Origin: Rhizobium sp. R635
Lineage (GTDB): Bacteria; Pseudomonadota; Alphaproteobacteria; Rhizobiales; Rhizobiaceae
Assembly (NCBI RefSeq): GCF_002211285.1
Contig: NZ_LOKX01000002.1
Location: 148,735-212,734 of the forward strand
DNA length: 64,000 nucleotides
Direction of reading: 5' to 3'
In this document: in pieces, positions 26,817 through 36,498 of the stretch
Layout: every line of letters starts with the position of its first letter
How positions within the stretch are numbered: position 1 is the first letter of the stretch
The notes under the pieces: generated by a model
What the model was told of the DNA's origin: nothing
The model's database searches: none
Seen by the model: only the letters and a program-made list of their open reading frames with translations
Made by a program: the position numbers and the translations under genes

Positions 26817-27659
26817 ATGTCCTACAAAACCATTCTCGCCATTCTCGATACGGCGGACAATAGCGGCGCCGTTGCCGATTTCGCCTTTGCCATCGCCGCC
26901 GAAAGCGGCGCCCATGTGATCGGCCTTCATGCCGAAACCATCTCCGCCGTGCCGCTGGTGGCGCCGATGGAAATTCCCGACCCCGTCGCCGTGCAGGCGC
27001 TGCAGGACATGGCGCACAGCGAAACGGTCGCGGTGGAGCGCATCTTCCGGGAGAAAGCGGCCGCAGCCGGCGGCTCTTCCGAGTGGCGCAGCTTCGCCAC
27101 ATCAACCGGCTACGGCTCCTCGCCGCTGCTCGAAAGCGCCCGCAGCGCCGATCTGCTGATCGCCTCGCAGGCCGATCCCGCCAAACCCTCCGACAGCCAC
27201 GTCGACGTCAACAGCTTCCTCTTCGAGACCGGCCGGCCGGTGCTGATGATCCCCTATATCATTCGCCAGCCCAAGCCGATCAAGCGTGTGCTGATCGCCT
27301 GGAACGGCTCGAAGGAGGCGGCACGCGCGACCTTCGACGCGCTGCCGATCCTGAAAGCGGCCGACGAGGTGGAAATCTTTTCAGTCGATCCGGCCGAAAC
27401 GGCGCTGCAATCGCCGTTGACGGCAGGCGCCGAGATCGCCGCCACGCTTGCCCGTCACGGGGTAAAGGCGACGCTTTCCACGGCGGAGAGTATCGACAAG
27501 CACACGTCTGATGTCATCGAGAACCGGCTTTCCGACAGCAGCATCGATCTTCTCGTCATGGGCGCCTACACGCATTCCTGGCTCTGGCAGACGATCTTCG
27601 GGGGCACGACGAAAACCGTGCTGCAATCGATGACGGCGCTGACCCTGTTGTCGCGATAA
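26817..27659 (+). CDS. universal stress protein, double UspA domain
   Basis: This 280-aa protein has two Usp folds (about 1-140 and 150-280). The second domain keeps the nucleotide-binding motif G-x2-G-x9-G-S/T-like pattern in VMGAYTHSWLWQTIFGGTTK; the first is degenerate. The start at 26817 (MSYKTILAIL) has CAAGGAGA upstream. A perfect FNR/FixK box 70 bp upstream suggests induction by low oxygen, as known for several rhizobial Usp genes. Confidence 0.9.
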   Translation: MSYKTILAILDTADNSGAVADFAFAIAAESGAHVIGLHAETISAVPLVAPMEIPDPVAVQALQDMAHSETVAVERIFREKAAAAGGSSEWRSFATSTGYGSSPLLESARSADLLIASQADPAKPSDSHVDVNSFLFETGRPVLMIPYIIRQPKPIKRVLIAWNGSKEAARATFDALPILKAADEVEIFSVDPAETALQSPLTAGAEIAATLARHGVKATLSTAESIDKHTSDVIENRLSDSSIDLLVMGAYTHSWLWQTIFGGTTKTVLQSMTALTLLSR

Positions 27660-27863
27660 CCGTTGCTCTTGCGTTTTGCCGGCAAATCCCGCTAATTGCG
27701 GCGACCGATGACGGCTTCGCGCCTCGGCACAGCTCGCGCGCTGCAGCTCGCGATCTCGCGCAGCAGCATCTCGCGCGATTTCCCGTTTTGCCGATCGCCG
27801 CGTCAAGCCCGTCCGGTCGCCGGTAAACGGCGTGTCGTTTCCATCATGCCGCGGAGCAGCCCG

Positions 27864-28358
27864 ATGTCCCTTCCCGATAAAGCCTTTCCCGTTTCCTGGG
27901 ATCAGTTCCACCGCGATGCGCGTGCGCTTGCCTGGCGCCTTGCCGGCCTCGGCCAAACCTTCAAGGCGATCGTCTGCATCACTCGCGGCGGCCTCGTTCC
28001 GGCCGCGATCATTTCGCGCGAACTGAACATCCGGCTGATCGAGACTGTCTGCGTCGCCTCCTATCATGATTATGTGAACCAGGGCGACATGGTGCTGCTC
28101 AAGGGGATCACGCCCGAGCTGACCGAAAATGACGGCGAAGGCGTGCTCGTCATCGACGACCTGACGGATACCGGCAAGACCGCGGCACAGGTGCGCGCCA
28201 TGCTGCCGAAGGCGCATTTCGCCTGCGTCTACGCCAAGCCGAAGGGCGTGCCGACCGTCGACACATTCGTCACCGAGGTCAGCCAGGATACCTGGATCTA
28301 TTTCCCCTGGGACATGGGTTTCACCTATCAGGAGCCGATCGCCAAGGGCGCACGCTGA
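27864..28358 (+). CDS. gpt: xanthine-guanine phosphoribosyltransferase
   Basis: This 164-aa purine-salvage enzyme joins xanthine or guanine to PRPP at the inner membrane or in the cytoplasm. The PRPP motif [14 protein letters not shown] (about 93-106) and the N-terminal [16 protein letters not shown] are diagnostic of the Gpt subfamily, as is the C-terminal [12 protein letters not shown]. The start at 27864 ([12 protein letters not shown]) is chosen; an in-frame ATG at 27846 adds six residues. Confidence 0.93.
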   Translation: MSLPDKAFPVSWDQFHRDARALAWRLAGLGQTFKAIVCITRGGLVPAAIISRELNIRLIETVCVASYHDYVNQGDMVLLKGITPELTENDGEGVLVIDDLTDTGKTAAQVRAMLPKAHFACVYAKPKGVPTVDTFVTEVSQDTWIYFPWDMGFTYQEPIAKGAR

Positions 28359-28553
28359 CCGCCGCCGGCAGCGGCGCGTGATCCTCGCAATTACCACTTG
28401 AAATTGTTCCAGATTTTGTCCGCGGGGTTGCCTGATTCCGCTACCGGGATTCCCGCACCTATTTTATTTTCTTCTCATAGACGCGGTGGTTTGAGAATCG
28501 TGTCAGGTTGCGCTTAAAACGTGCAAACTGTTGATGCGATACGGGGAAGCAAA

Positions 28554-29135
28554 ATGGCGCGGTGGGGGCATCTCGGAGCAATTCTGTCGGTCGGGCTGGC
28601 GGCATGTGTTTTTCCCGCCCACGCCGAACCTGCCTATGTGCCCCTCGTGCGCGACTATGTCGAACAGCGGATCAGGCCCTTGGTCGAGACGCCGCTGGTG
28701 CTGAGCGCCATTGCCGAGCAGAATGCGAAGTTCGTCAATGTCAGCGAAATGGATATGCGGGTTCTCGACGAAGCCTACCGGTCGGAGATCGGTCAGGACC
28801 ACCTGCAGATGGTCAAGCTGCTGCTCGACAAATCGGTCTCGCACTACCTGAAGGCCAGGCAGGACGCTTCGCAAGGGGCGATCGTCGAATTTTTCGTCAC
28901 GGACGCGCATGGGCTGAATGTCGGGCAGAGCATCATCACCGCCGACTACTGGCAGGGCGACGAGGAGAAATACCTCAAAACCTTCGCCAACGGCTCCCGC
29001 GAGATCTTCATCGACCGGGCGGAACGCAACGAATCCACGCAGATGCTCGAAACCCAGGCGAGCTTCGTCGTCCTCGACGAAGCGGACAGGCCGATCGGCG
29101 TGGCGATCGTCACCATCGCCATCGATGCGCTCTGA
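28554..29135 (+). CDS. periplasmic protein resembling a free-standing Cache/PDC sensor domain
   Basis: This 193-aa protein has an N-terminal signal peptide (LGAILSVGLAACVFPAHA, cleavage near residue 24; a lipobox is not convincing). The body has a long helix (about 30-100) followed by an alpha-beta segment with VEFFVTDAHGLNVGQS, TADYWQGDEEKYLK and VVLDEADRPIGVAIVTIAI, the pattern of the Cache/PDC extracellular sensor fold, but with no signalling domain attached. ATG at 28554 has GGGGAAG upstream. Function is unknown; it could be a binding partner of a membrane sensor. Confidence 0.7.
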   Translation: MARWGHLGAILSVGLAACVFPAHAEPAYVPLVRDYVEQRIRPLVETPLVLSAIAEQNAKFVNVSEMDMRVLDEAYRSEIGQDHLQMVKLLLDKSVSHYLKARQDASQGAIVEFFVTDAHGLNVGQSIITADYWQGDEEKYLKTFANGSREIFIDRAERNESTQMLETQASFVVLDEADRPIGVAIVTIAIDAL

Positions 29136-29718
29136 AGGCGCTCGCAGGCGGGGCGAATCGGTATGCGCATTTGCATCGAAAACGCCATCACAAGATTTGC
29201 CGCAAGGCGCTTTTTTGCTGCCGCGCCGTTTTCCTTAGCCGGCAGCGCCTGCAAGCCATTGTAATTTCAACATTCCCCGGCTTTCCCCAATCTCCACAGG
29301 CGCATCCACAATATGTTGTGGTTACCATTCAATTAAGAGCCAGCCCTTGACGGAATCACCTGTTTCAAACTTTATTGTGACTGATGTTGCGGCGGCGACA
29401 GGACCGGAGGTAACGAGCCCGGTTCCCTTTTGAAAAACAGGACGCAGAATCAGGGTTTTGCACCGGGAGCGGTTCAGGCCCGACAGGATTTTTGCGCGGT
29501 TTTCAGCCTCCAAAAAAAGCGGCGTCGGGACTGGCGATAATAAGCTGTTAATACTATATTTAGCGTTTGCAGCCACCATCACCACAAGATACAGGAAGAC
29601 ATCTCTCCGGATGACACCCCTGTCACAATACGGAAACGAGGCTGGCTGCACGACGACAATCTGCCGCCGGATAGGAAATTTGCGCCCCGGGGACGGGCGC
29701 CAACGCGAGGTCAAGACT
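29136..29718. other. 583-bp leader/intergenic region before nrdJ
   Basis: No gene with start and ribosome-binding site is convincing here. AT-rich sequence at 29545-29570 (AATACTATATTTAGC) is the probable nrdJ promoter area and slightly resembles an NrdR box. No B12-box of a cobalamin riboswitch was found. The length suggests a long regulated 5' leader. Confidence 0.5.
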
Positions 29719-32700
29719 ATGCGCATCGAACGTCGTTTCACGAAGGCCGGCCAAGGCGCCTATGCGGATATCGAATTCCGCAAGGCGACGAGCGAGATCA
29801 AGAACCCGGATGGGTCGATCGTCTTCCGCCTCGAGAATATCGATGTCCCCGCGCAGTTCTCGCAGGTCGCCACCGACGTTCTGGCGCAGAAGTATTTCCG
29901 CAAGGCCGGCGTTCCCACCCGTCTGAAGAAGGTCGAGGAAAACGACGTTCCTTCCTTCCTGTGGCGCTCCGTTCCCGATGATGCCGCGCTGAAGAACCTG
30001 CCGAAGGAGGAGCAGACCGGCTCCGAAATCGATGCGCGCCAGGTCTTCGATCGTCTCGCCGGCACCTGGACTTATTGGGGCTGGAAGGGCGGCTATTTCT
30101 CTTCGGAAGAAGATGCGGCAGCCTTCAAGGACGAGCTTGCCTATATGCTCGCCACCCAGCGCGTCGCGCCGAACTCCCCGCAGTGGTTCAACACCGGCCT
30201 GCACTGGGCCTATGGCATCGACGGCCCCGGCCAGGGCCATTTCTACGTCGACCCCTTCACCGGCAAGCTGACCAAGTCCAAGTCCGCCTACGAGCATCCG
30301 CAGCCGCATGCCTGCTTCATCCAGTCCGTCGAAGACGACCTCGTCAACGAAGGCGGCATCATGGATCTCTGGGTGCGTGAAGCCCGCCTCTTCAAATACG
30401 GCTCCGGCACCGGCTCCAACTTCTCCATGCTGCGCGGCGAAGGCGAAAAGCTTTCCGGCGGCGGCCGCTCCTCCGGCCTGATGAGCTTCCTGAAGATCGG
30501 CGACCGCGCCGCCGGCGCCATCAAGTCTGGCGGCACGACGCGCCGCGCCGCCAAGATGGTTGTCGTCGACATCGACCATCCCGATATCGAGGAATACATC
30601 AACTGGAAGGTTAAGGAAGAGCAGAAGGTCGCGGCCCTCGTCACCGGCTCCAAGATCGTCGCCAGGCACCTGAAGGCGATCATGAAGGCCTGCTTCAATT
30701 GCGAAGGCGGCGATAGCGGCGATTGCTTCGACCCGGCCAAGAACCCTGCCCTGAAGCGCGAGATCCGCGCCGCCAAGAAGGACCAAGTTCCGGAAAACTA
30801 CGTCCAGCGCGTCATCCAGTTCGCCCGCCAGGGCTACAAGGATCTCGAATTCAAGACCTACGACACGGACTGGGATTCGGAAGCCTACCTCACGGTATCG
30901 GGCCAGAACTCCAACAACTCCGTCTCGATCAAGGACGACTTCCTGCGCGCCGTCGAGAATGACGGCGAATGGAAGCTGACCGCCCGCAAGGACGGCCGGG
31001 TGATGAAGACGCTGAAGGCGCGCGATCTCTGGGAAACGATTTCCTATGCCGCCTGGGCTTCGGCCGATCCGGGCATCCACTTCAACACGACGATGAACGA
31101 CTGGCACACCTCGCCGGCCGGCGGCCCGATCCGCGGCTCGAACCCGTGCTCGGAATACATGTTCCTCGACGACACGGCCTGCAACCTCGCTTCGCTGAAC
31201 CTCTTGCAGTTCAAGGACAAGGCCACCAAGCGCATCAACATCGGCGATTACGAACATGCCGTTCGCCTGTGGACCGTCGTGCTCGAAATCTCGGTCATGA
31301 TGGCGCAGTTCCCGTCGAAGCGCATTGCCGAACTCTCCTACGAATACCGCACGCTCGGCCTCGGCTACGCCAATATCGGCGGCCTGCTGATGTCATCGGG
31401 CATTCCCTACGACTCCACCGAGGCCCGCGCCATCGCCGGTTCGCTGACGGCTGTTATGACCGGCATCTGCTATGCGACCTCAGCCGAAATCGCTGGCGAA
31501 CTCGGCCCCTTCCCGAACTTCGCACCGAACCGCGAGAGCATGCTGCGGGTCATCCGCAACCATCGCCGCGCCGCTTACGGCGAAACCTCCGGCTATGAGG
31601 CGCTGTCGATCGATCCGGTGGCGCTGATCCATTCGGAAAACCCGGACCAGGATCTTGCCGCCCATGCCAAATCGGCCTGGGACAAGGCGCTCGAACTCGG
31701 CGAAAAGCACGGCTACCGCAATGCCCAGGTTTCGGTCATCGCGCCCACCGGCACGATCGGCCTCGTCATGGATTGCGACACCACGGGCATCGAGCCCGAC
31801 TTCGCCCTCGTCAAGTTCAAGAAGCTCGCCGGCGGCGGCTACTTCAAGATCATCAACCGCGCCGTGCCCGAAGCGCTGCGCACGCTCGGCTATTCGGAAA
31901 GCCAGATCGCCGAGATCGAGGCCTATGCCGTCGGCCACGGCAACCTGAACCAGGCGCCGGCGATCAACCCGTCGACGCTGAAGGCCAAGGGCCTGACCGA
32001 CGAGAAGGTGGAAGCCGTCAACGCGGCGCTGAAGAGCGCCTTCGACATCAAGTTCGTCTTCAACCAGTGGACGCTCGGCGCCGACTTCCTGAAGGAGACG
32101 CTGAAGGTTTCCGACGAGCAGCTCTCCGACATGAGCTTCAACCTGCTCGACCATATGGGCTTCTCGAAGAAGGACATCGAAGCCGCCAACATCCATGTCT
32201 GCGGCGCGATGACGCTGGAAGGCGCGCCCTTCCTCAAGGCCGAGCATCTGCCGGTCTTCGATTGCGCCAATCCCTGCGGCAAGATCGGCAAGCGCTACCT
32301 CTCGGTAGAAAGCCATATCCGCATGATGGCGGCTGCCCAGCCCTTCATCTCCGGCGCGATTTCCAAGACGATCAACATGCCGAACGAGGCGACCGTCGAG
32401 GATTGCAAGAACGCCTATATGCTCTCCTGGAAGCTCGGCCTGAAGGCGAACGCCCTCTACCGTGACGGCTCGAAGCTCTCGCAGCCGCTCAACGCCTCGC
32501 TGATCGAAGACGAGAACGACGAGGATGCGCTGGAGGAACTGCTGCAGGCGCCCGTCGCCGCCCAGGCCGTCACCGTCACCGAGAAGATCATCGAACGGGT
32601 GATCGAGCGTGTTTCGCGTGAACGCGAGAAGCTGCCGAACCGCCGCCAGGGCTACACCCAGAAGGCCGCCGTCGGCGGACACAAGGTCTATCTCAGAACC

Positions 32701-33534
32701 GGCGAATTCGGCGACGGCCGCCTCGGCGAGATCTTCATCGACATGCACAAGGAAGGCGCTGCCTTCCGTGCGATGATGAACAACTTCGCCATCGCCATCT
32801 CGCTCGGCCTGCAATATGGCGTGCCGCTCGAAGAATATGTCGAGGCCTTCACCTTCACCAAGTTCGAGCCGGCCGGCATGGTCATCGGCAATGATGCGAT
32901 CAAGAACGCCACCTCGATCCTCGACTACGTCTTCCGCGAACTCGCCGTCTCCTATCTCGGCCGGCACGATCTCGCGCATGTCGATACGTCTGATTTCTCG
33001 AACACGGCACTCGGCAAGGGCATCCAGGAAGGCAAGACCAACCTGCTCTCCACCGGCTGGACCCGCGGCTACAAGCCGACGCTGGTATCCGGCACCGGCA
33101 GCGAACGCCAGGCGGGCGAACCCAAGGGTGCCGCCACCGCCGCCCCTGCCCGCGCCGCCTCCACCGGCACCGTGACCGCCTTTGCCGGCAGCGCTGCCCG
33201 CAAGCTGGAGCCGACGGTTGCCATCTCCACCTCCGAGATCGTCGCCTTCAAGCGCGATTACGAGGAGCGCGCCAAGGAATTGGCGGAAGAGATCGCCGAA
33301 GAGGTGACCGAGGAAATCACCAGCGACGCAACGGCCCTCTTCTCCGACAAGGCCGCAGCCGACGCCGCCTCGGCCAAGACGGAAGCCAAGAAGATGGAAG
33401 CCGAACGCCGCCAGCGCTCGATCATGCAGGGGTATACGGGCAACATGTGCTCGGAGTGCCAGAACTTCACGATGGTGAGGAATGGGACTTGCGAGAAGTG
33501 CGATACTTGTGGGGCTACGAGTGGGTGCAGCTGA
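29719..33534 (+). CDS. nrdJ: vitamin B12-dependent ribonucleotide reductase (class II)
   Basis: This 1271-aa adenosylcobalamin-dependent enzyme reduces ribonucleotides to deoxyribonucleotides with or without oxygen and is essential in many rhizobia. The catalytic NPCSE motif lies at about residues 475-479, followed by [14 protein letters not shown] domain is near 990-1090, with GQ-like loops and [20 protein letters not shown]. The C-terminus has a zinc-ribbon-like Cys cluster ([15 protein letters not shown]) used for re-reduction. The start at 29719 ([11 protein letters not shown]) is the conserved one; the frame extends 87 codons upstream but is non-conserved. Confidence 0.96.
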   Translation: MRIERRFTKAGQGAYADIEFRKATSEIKNPDGSIVFRLENIDVPAQFSQVATDVLAQKYFRKAGVPTRLKKVEENDVPSFLWRSVPDDAALKNLPKEEQTGSEIDARQVFDRLAGTWTYWGWKGGYFSSEEDAAAFKDELAYMLATQRVAPNSPQWFNTGLHWAYGIDGPGQGHFYVDPFTGKLTKSKSAYEHPQPHACFIQSVEDDLVNEGGIMDLWVREARLFKYGSGTGSNFSMLRGEGEKLSGGGRSSGLMSFLKIGDRAAGAIKSGGTTRRAAKMVVVDIDHPDIEEYINWKVKEEQKVAALVTGSKIVARHLKAIMKACFNCEGGDSGDCFDPAKNPALKREIRAAKKDQVPENYVQRVIQFARQGYKDLEFKTYDTDWDSEAYLTVSGQNSNNSVSIKDDFLRAVENDGEWKLTARKDGRVMKTLKARDLWETISYAAWASADPGIHFNTTMNDWHTSPAGGPIRGSNPCSEYMFLDDTACNLASLNLLQFKDKATKRINIGDYEHAVRLWTVVLEISVMMAQFPSKRIAELSYEYRTLGLGYANIGGLLMSSGIPYDSTEARAIAGSLTAVMTGICYATSAEIAGELGPFPNFAPNRESMLRVIRNHRRAAYGETSGYEALSIDPVALIHSENPDQDLAAHAKSAWDKALELGEKHGYRNAQVSVIAPTGTIGLVMDCDTTGIEPDFALVKFKKLAGGGYFKIINRAVPEALRTLGYSESQIAEIEAYAVGHGNLNQAPAINPSTLKAKGLTDEKVEAVNAALKSAFDIKFVFNQWTLGADFLKETLKVSDEQLSDMSFNLLDHMGFSKKDIEAANIHVCGAMTLEGAPFLKAEHLPVFDCANPCGKIGKRYLSVESHIRMMAAAQPFISGAISKTINMPNEATVEDCKNAYMLSWKLGLKANALYRDGSKLSQPLNASLIEDENDEDALEELLQAPVAAQAVTVTEKIIERVIERVSREREKLPNRRQGYTQKAAVGGHKVYLRTGEFGDGRLGEIFIDMHKEGAAFRAMMNNFAIAISLGLQYGVPLEEYVEAFTFTKFEPAGMVIGNDAIKNATSILDYVFRELAVSYLGRHDLAHVDTSDFSNTALGKGIQEGKTNLLSTGWTRGYKPTLVSGTGSERQAGEPKGAATAAPARAASTGTVTAFAGSAARKLEPTVAISTSEIVAFKRDYEERAKELAEEIAEEVTEEITSDATALFSDKAAADAASAKTEAKKMEAERRQRSIMQGYTGNMCSECQNFTMVRNGTCEKCDTCGATSGCS

Positions 33535-33574
33535 GCAGGCTTATCAGATCCAGCGCCAGGTCTAGCCACCCACC

Positions 33575-33604
33575 GCTAAACTAAATTCTCCAGCGTAGTT
33601 TAGC
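33575..33604 (+). terminator. nrdJ terminator hairpin
   Basis: GCTAAACTA (33575-33583) pairs perfectly with TAGTTTAGC (33596-33604), 40 bp after the nrdJ stop. Confidence 0.6.
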
Positions 33605-33616
33605 CGATTACAATAT

Positions 33617-33650
33617 GAAGCGCCGTCACGGTATAGACGGGCGGCGCTTC
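33617..33650. terminator. second hairpin between nrdJ and the SIR2 gene
   Basis: GAAGCGCCG (33617-33625) and CGGCGCTTC (33642-33650) form a perfect 9-bp stem followed by TTC. It lies just before the SIR2 gene and may terminate read-through from nrdJ or lie in the SIR2 leader. Confidence 0.5.
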
Positions 33651-33665
33651 TTCGGAGCTAGGATC

Positions 33666-34991
33666 ATGTCGGAGTGTGGCTGTGCATTTTGTCGCGATGA
33701 AATAGAATTTAGCTTGCCGCCAGATTTACTAGATAGACTGGTGGCGGGTCGATGCGTCATATTCGCAGGCGCAGGAATAAGCACTGAGAACCGCACTCAT
33801 TGCAAAACTACGTTTTACGAACAGATCCAGGCAGAGATGAATATCTCTGATTCAAGTTTAGACTTTCCAACCTTAATGACCAAGTATTGCGACCGGGTTG
33901 ATGGGAGAATTAATCTCATAAAAAAGATACGAGAGCGGATAGAATATTTTCGTTCGTTCCGCGGATTTTATGTCCCAATGACTCGTTTTCATAGAGCGTT
34001 ACGACCGCTTTATATGATTGAGGACGTGATTACGACAAATTGGGACGACTTCTTTGAGGAAGAAAGCGGGCTTCGTCCGTTTGTGTACGACCAAGACTTG
34101 CCATTTATTGAAAGCTCCGCTCGACGAATAGTCAAAATACACGGATCAATAAGCAACGCCGGTTCAATCGTCGCAACGAAAGATGACTACAACCAAGCGT
34201 TACGCAGATTAGAAAAGGGTGCCCTTGGAGCATACCTCAAGACATTACTTGCTACAAAAACAATCATATATATCGGATACTCCCTACGAGATTCGAATTA
34301 TCTTTCCATAATAAAGTCACTCAGCAAGATTATGGGGAAATTCTCTCGCTCTGCCTATTTTGTATCACCAAATATAGACCGTGATTATCTAAAGTCGACT
34401 GGCTTGAATCTTATTCCCATAGAAACGGACGGATCGTTTTTTCTTGAGCAACTGCGGATACACATCAATCGCAAGCTCTGCGAGCAACACCAAATAATAG
34501 ATGATGAGCGATTTGATTTTTGCGAAGAATTCCTCCTCTATGTCAATGAGGCCCATCATCACGCGGCAGATGTTTTTATTGAAACGCGCAAACCGATTAT
34601 GACTTTGGTGCTCTCCTACCAAGATGGGCTCCAGGATGCACTTATGCGCATCAAGGACACACGCTCAAGCGGAGAATATTTCCAGTCGGAACGGGTCAGA
34701 TATCTTATCCACGCTTACGAGAAAAAAGTTGAAACGTACGTCGCTGCGTCCAACTACTGGGATGCCTGCTACTGTCGTGGATATCAAAATGGTCTGATGC
34801 TGCTTCTTGCCACTGGCGAAGCTGGCACCCCTCCTTTAGTTGACTTATGCTTTGCGGACAACATAAATACTGTTCCAAAGGCACTTCGCATGGCTCGCAA
34901 ACGAATTCCGAGCGCCGTATTGGACGAGATAGAAAGAATAATTGAAGGAATCGGCGTAGGCCTTGTTCCTGAACATCTTCCTTATGTTTAG
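33666..34991 (+). CDS. SIR2-like domain protein, candidate anti-phage defence NADase
   Basis: This 441-aa protein has an N-terminal SIR2-like domain (about 18-245) with the NAD-binding motifs GAGIS (35-39), TTNWD (123-127), the catalytic-type His159 in KIHGS and GYSLRD (204-209). The C-terminal ~190 residues form an unrecognised mostly helical domain. SIR2-like domains of this kind act as NAD-depleting effectors in defence systems (DSR, Thoeris, SIR2-HerA, prokaryotic Argonaute partners). The gene is clearly AT-rich, with many ATA, TTA and AGA codons unlike its neighbours, indicating recent transfer. The start at 33666 has GGAG and AGGA upstream. No second defence gene is adjacent, so it would be a single-gene system. 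Confidence 0.8.
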   Translation: MSECGCAFCRDEIEFSLPPDLLDRLVAGRCVIFAGAGISTENRTHCKTTFYEQIQAEMNISDSSLDFPTLMTKYCDRVDGRINLIKKIRERIEYFRSFRGFYVPMTRFHRALRPLYMIEDVITTNWDDFFEEESGLRPFVYDQDLPFIESSARRIVKIHGSISNAGSIVATKDDYNQALRRLEKGALGAYLKTLLATKTIIYIGYSLRDSNYLSIIKSLSKIMGKFSRSAYFVSPNIDRDYLKSTGLNLIPIETDGSFFLEQLRIHINRKLCEQHQIIDDERFDFCEEFLLYVNEAHHHAADVFIETRKPIMTLVLSYQDGLQDALMRIKDTRSSGEYFQSERVRYLIHAYEKKVETYVAASNYWDACYCRGYQNGLMLLLATGEAGTPPLVDLCFADNINTVPKALRMARKRIPSAVLDEIERIIEGIGVGLVPEHLPYV

Positions 34992-35236
34992 TCCAAGGTA
35001 TGTGCATATAATATCGACTGAAGCGAGTAGAGAATTTCCGTCGATCGTATCGATCGCCTTACCATCCTCTGCGGCGAGTTCTTCCGTTGTCCAGCCTTCG
35101 CTTGGGCTCGCAGTGTTCGACGTTCAAATCAATCTCCAGCCCGACGTCATGCCGGCGATTGATGTGGAAGCGCGAGAAAGCAGTTAACGCATACGCCGAT
35201 TTCGTCGCGGTTTTGTTTGCCGCTGCGATTTCATCG

Positions 35237-35323
35237 TTCGGCGCATCTGCCGTCAATGTCAACGATACGCTTGAAATCGGCCATATTAATCCCAAGCTGC
35301 GGGCGTTGTAGACCTATGCAATG
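35237..35323 (-). pseudogene. decayed fragment of a maiA-like gene
   Basis: On the minus strand this segment encodes VYNARSLGL in one frame and then MADFKRIVDIDGRCAER in another. These match VYNARRWGV and MTDFKRIVEIDARCAKL of the intact maiA at 35866-36498, so it is a frameshifted remnant of a related gene's 3' part. The DNA is also alignable (for example GCTTGAAATCGGCCAT versus GTTTGAAATCGGTCAT, and GCGGGCGTTGTAGAC in both). The rest of 34992-35236 is AT-rich, with no gene recognised. Confidence 0.75.
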
Positions 35324-35373
35324 ACTATCGACTATGTCTCATGCATGAAAATACTTCACCAACAAGGCATTTC

Positions 35374-35847
35374 ATGACGTCCCACTACGACATTCCTCCC
35401 TGCCCCGCCCTTAGAAACGACCCCGATTTCTTCTCGCTCCTAACCGGAAGCTACGCCCGCATCGTCGGCTGCCCTCTCGTCGAGGACGGCCAAGGCCCAG
35501 ACTGGCTTTACAACGACGCCCCCTTCGTCGTTCTCGCCCACAATACCGAGCCCGATCCGCGCTTCATTTACGCAAACCGGACCGCGCAGAACTGCTTCGA
35601 ATACAGCTGGGATGAATTCATCGCGCTGCCTTCGCGGCTTTCGGCCGAGCAGCCCGATCGTGCCGAGCGGCAGCGGTTGCTGGATGCCGTCACGCGTGAT
35701 GGTTTTGTCGAGAATGGGCGTGGTGTCAGGATCGCGAAATCGGGGCGGCGGTTCTGGATCGAGGACGTGACCGTCTGGCAGCTCATCGATGAGGCCGGGC
35801 GGAGGTTGGGTCAGGCTGCGAAAATTTCTTCGTGGCGGGACGTGTAG
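35374..35847 (+). CDS. MEKHLA domain protein (PAS-like)
   Basis: This 157-aa protein fits the bacterial MEKHLA family, a PAS-like fold. It has FFSLLTGSYARIVGCPL, FVVLAHNTEPDPRFIYANRT and WDEFIALPSRLSAE. No output domain is attached, so it may bind a ligand or another protein; the function is unknown. The start at 35374 has AAGG 8 nt upstream; an in-frame ATG at 35341 has none. Base composition is normal for the genome from here on, marking the right end of the AT-rich stretch. Confidence 0.75.
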   Translation: MTSHYDIPPCPALRNDPDFFSLLTGSYARIVGCPLVEDGQGPDWLYNDAPFVVLAHNTEPDPRFIYANRTAQNCFEYSWDEFIALPSRLSAEQPDRAERQRLLDAVTRDGFVENGRGVRIAKSGRRFWIEDVTVWQLIDEAGRRLGQAAKISSWRDV

Positions 35848-35865
35848 TGTTGCCGTGTAATGAAG

Positions 35866-36498
35866 CTACGGTTTCACCCGGTCGGGATGCGCCGCCTCAA
35901 AGGCGGGCAGTTTGGCGCATCTCGCGTCGATCTCGACGATGCGTTTGAAATCGGTCATCTCGACGCCCCAGCGGCGGGCGTTGTAGACTTGCGGAATGAG
36001 ACAGAGGTCCGCCATCGTGGGCCGGTCGCCGAAGGTGAAGTCTCCGGCGCTTTCGCCGATCATGGCCTCCACCTTCCCGAGCCCAGCGGCGATGAAGTGT
36101 TTCATCCATTGCTCGCGGGCGTCGGCCTTGTCTGTCATGGTCATGAGATGCGCTGTGACATGCATGTTGCATATCGGGTGGATGTCCATGGCGACCGCAT
36201 ATGCGAGGGCGCGCACTTTCTGGCAGTCGGCGATGTCAGCTGGCAGCAATCCCGATTCCGGCCGAAGCTCGGCCAGATATTCGATGATCGCCAGTGATTG
36301 CGTCAGCGTTTTCCCATCGATCACCAATGTCGGCACGAGCCCTTGCGGGTTGAGCGCGAGATATTCCGGCGTCTCGTGTGCGCCCTCCAACAGATTGACG
36401 GGCACCGTCTTGTAATCGATGCCCAGGAGATTGAGGGCGATGCGGACGCGGTAGCTCGCCGACGATCTCCAGTAATCGTAGAGAACGACCTCGCTCAT
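35866..36498 (-). CDS. maiA: maleylacetoacetate isomerase (zeta-class GST)
   Basis: This 210-aa glutathione-dependent enzyme isomerises maleylacetoacetate to fumarylacetoacetate in tyrosine breakdown. The zeta-class motif SSASYRVRIAL (12-22) with the catalytic serines is present, as are NPQGLVPTL and QSLAIIEYL for glutathione binding. It is the last gene of hpd-hmgA-fahA-maiA and overlaps fahA by 4 bp (ATGA), so it is translationally coupled. Confidence 0.95.
   Translation of the reverse strand: MSEVVLYDYWRSSASYRVRIALNLLGIDYKTVPVNLLEGAHETPEYLALNPQGLVPTLVIDGKTLTQSLAIIEYLAELRPESGLLPADIADCQKVRALAYAVAMDIHPICNMHVTAHLMTMTDKADAREQWMKHFIAAGLGKVEAMIGESAGDFTFGDRPTMADLCLIPQVYNARRWGVEMTDFKRIVEIDARCAKLPAFEAAHPDRVKP

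Noticed and set aside
29545..29570. Possible NrdR box (ACTATATTTAG) before nrdJ
   Set aside because: Only one weak site is seen and NrdR boxes normally come as well-conserved pairs about 31 bp apart.
29136..29718. Cobalamin riboswitch in the nrdJ leader
   Set aside because: No B12-box or conserved core was found; a structure search would be needed to be sure.
29623..31257. A 544-codon open frame on the minus strand inside nrdJ
   Set aside because: It is a shadow of nrdJ with no ribosome-binding site and no recognisable motif.
31480..32979. A 499-codon open frame on the minus strand inside nrdJ
   Set aside because: Same reason: GC-rich antisense shadow of a highly conserved gene.
34992..35236. 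Short open frames on both strands after the SIR2 gene
   Set aside because: None has a ribosome-binding site or a family match; the stretch looks like decayed sequence next to the maiA relic.
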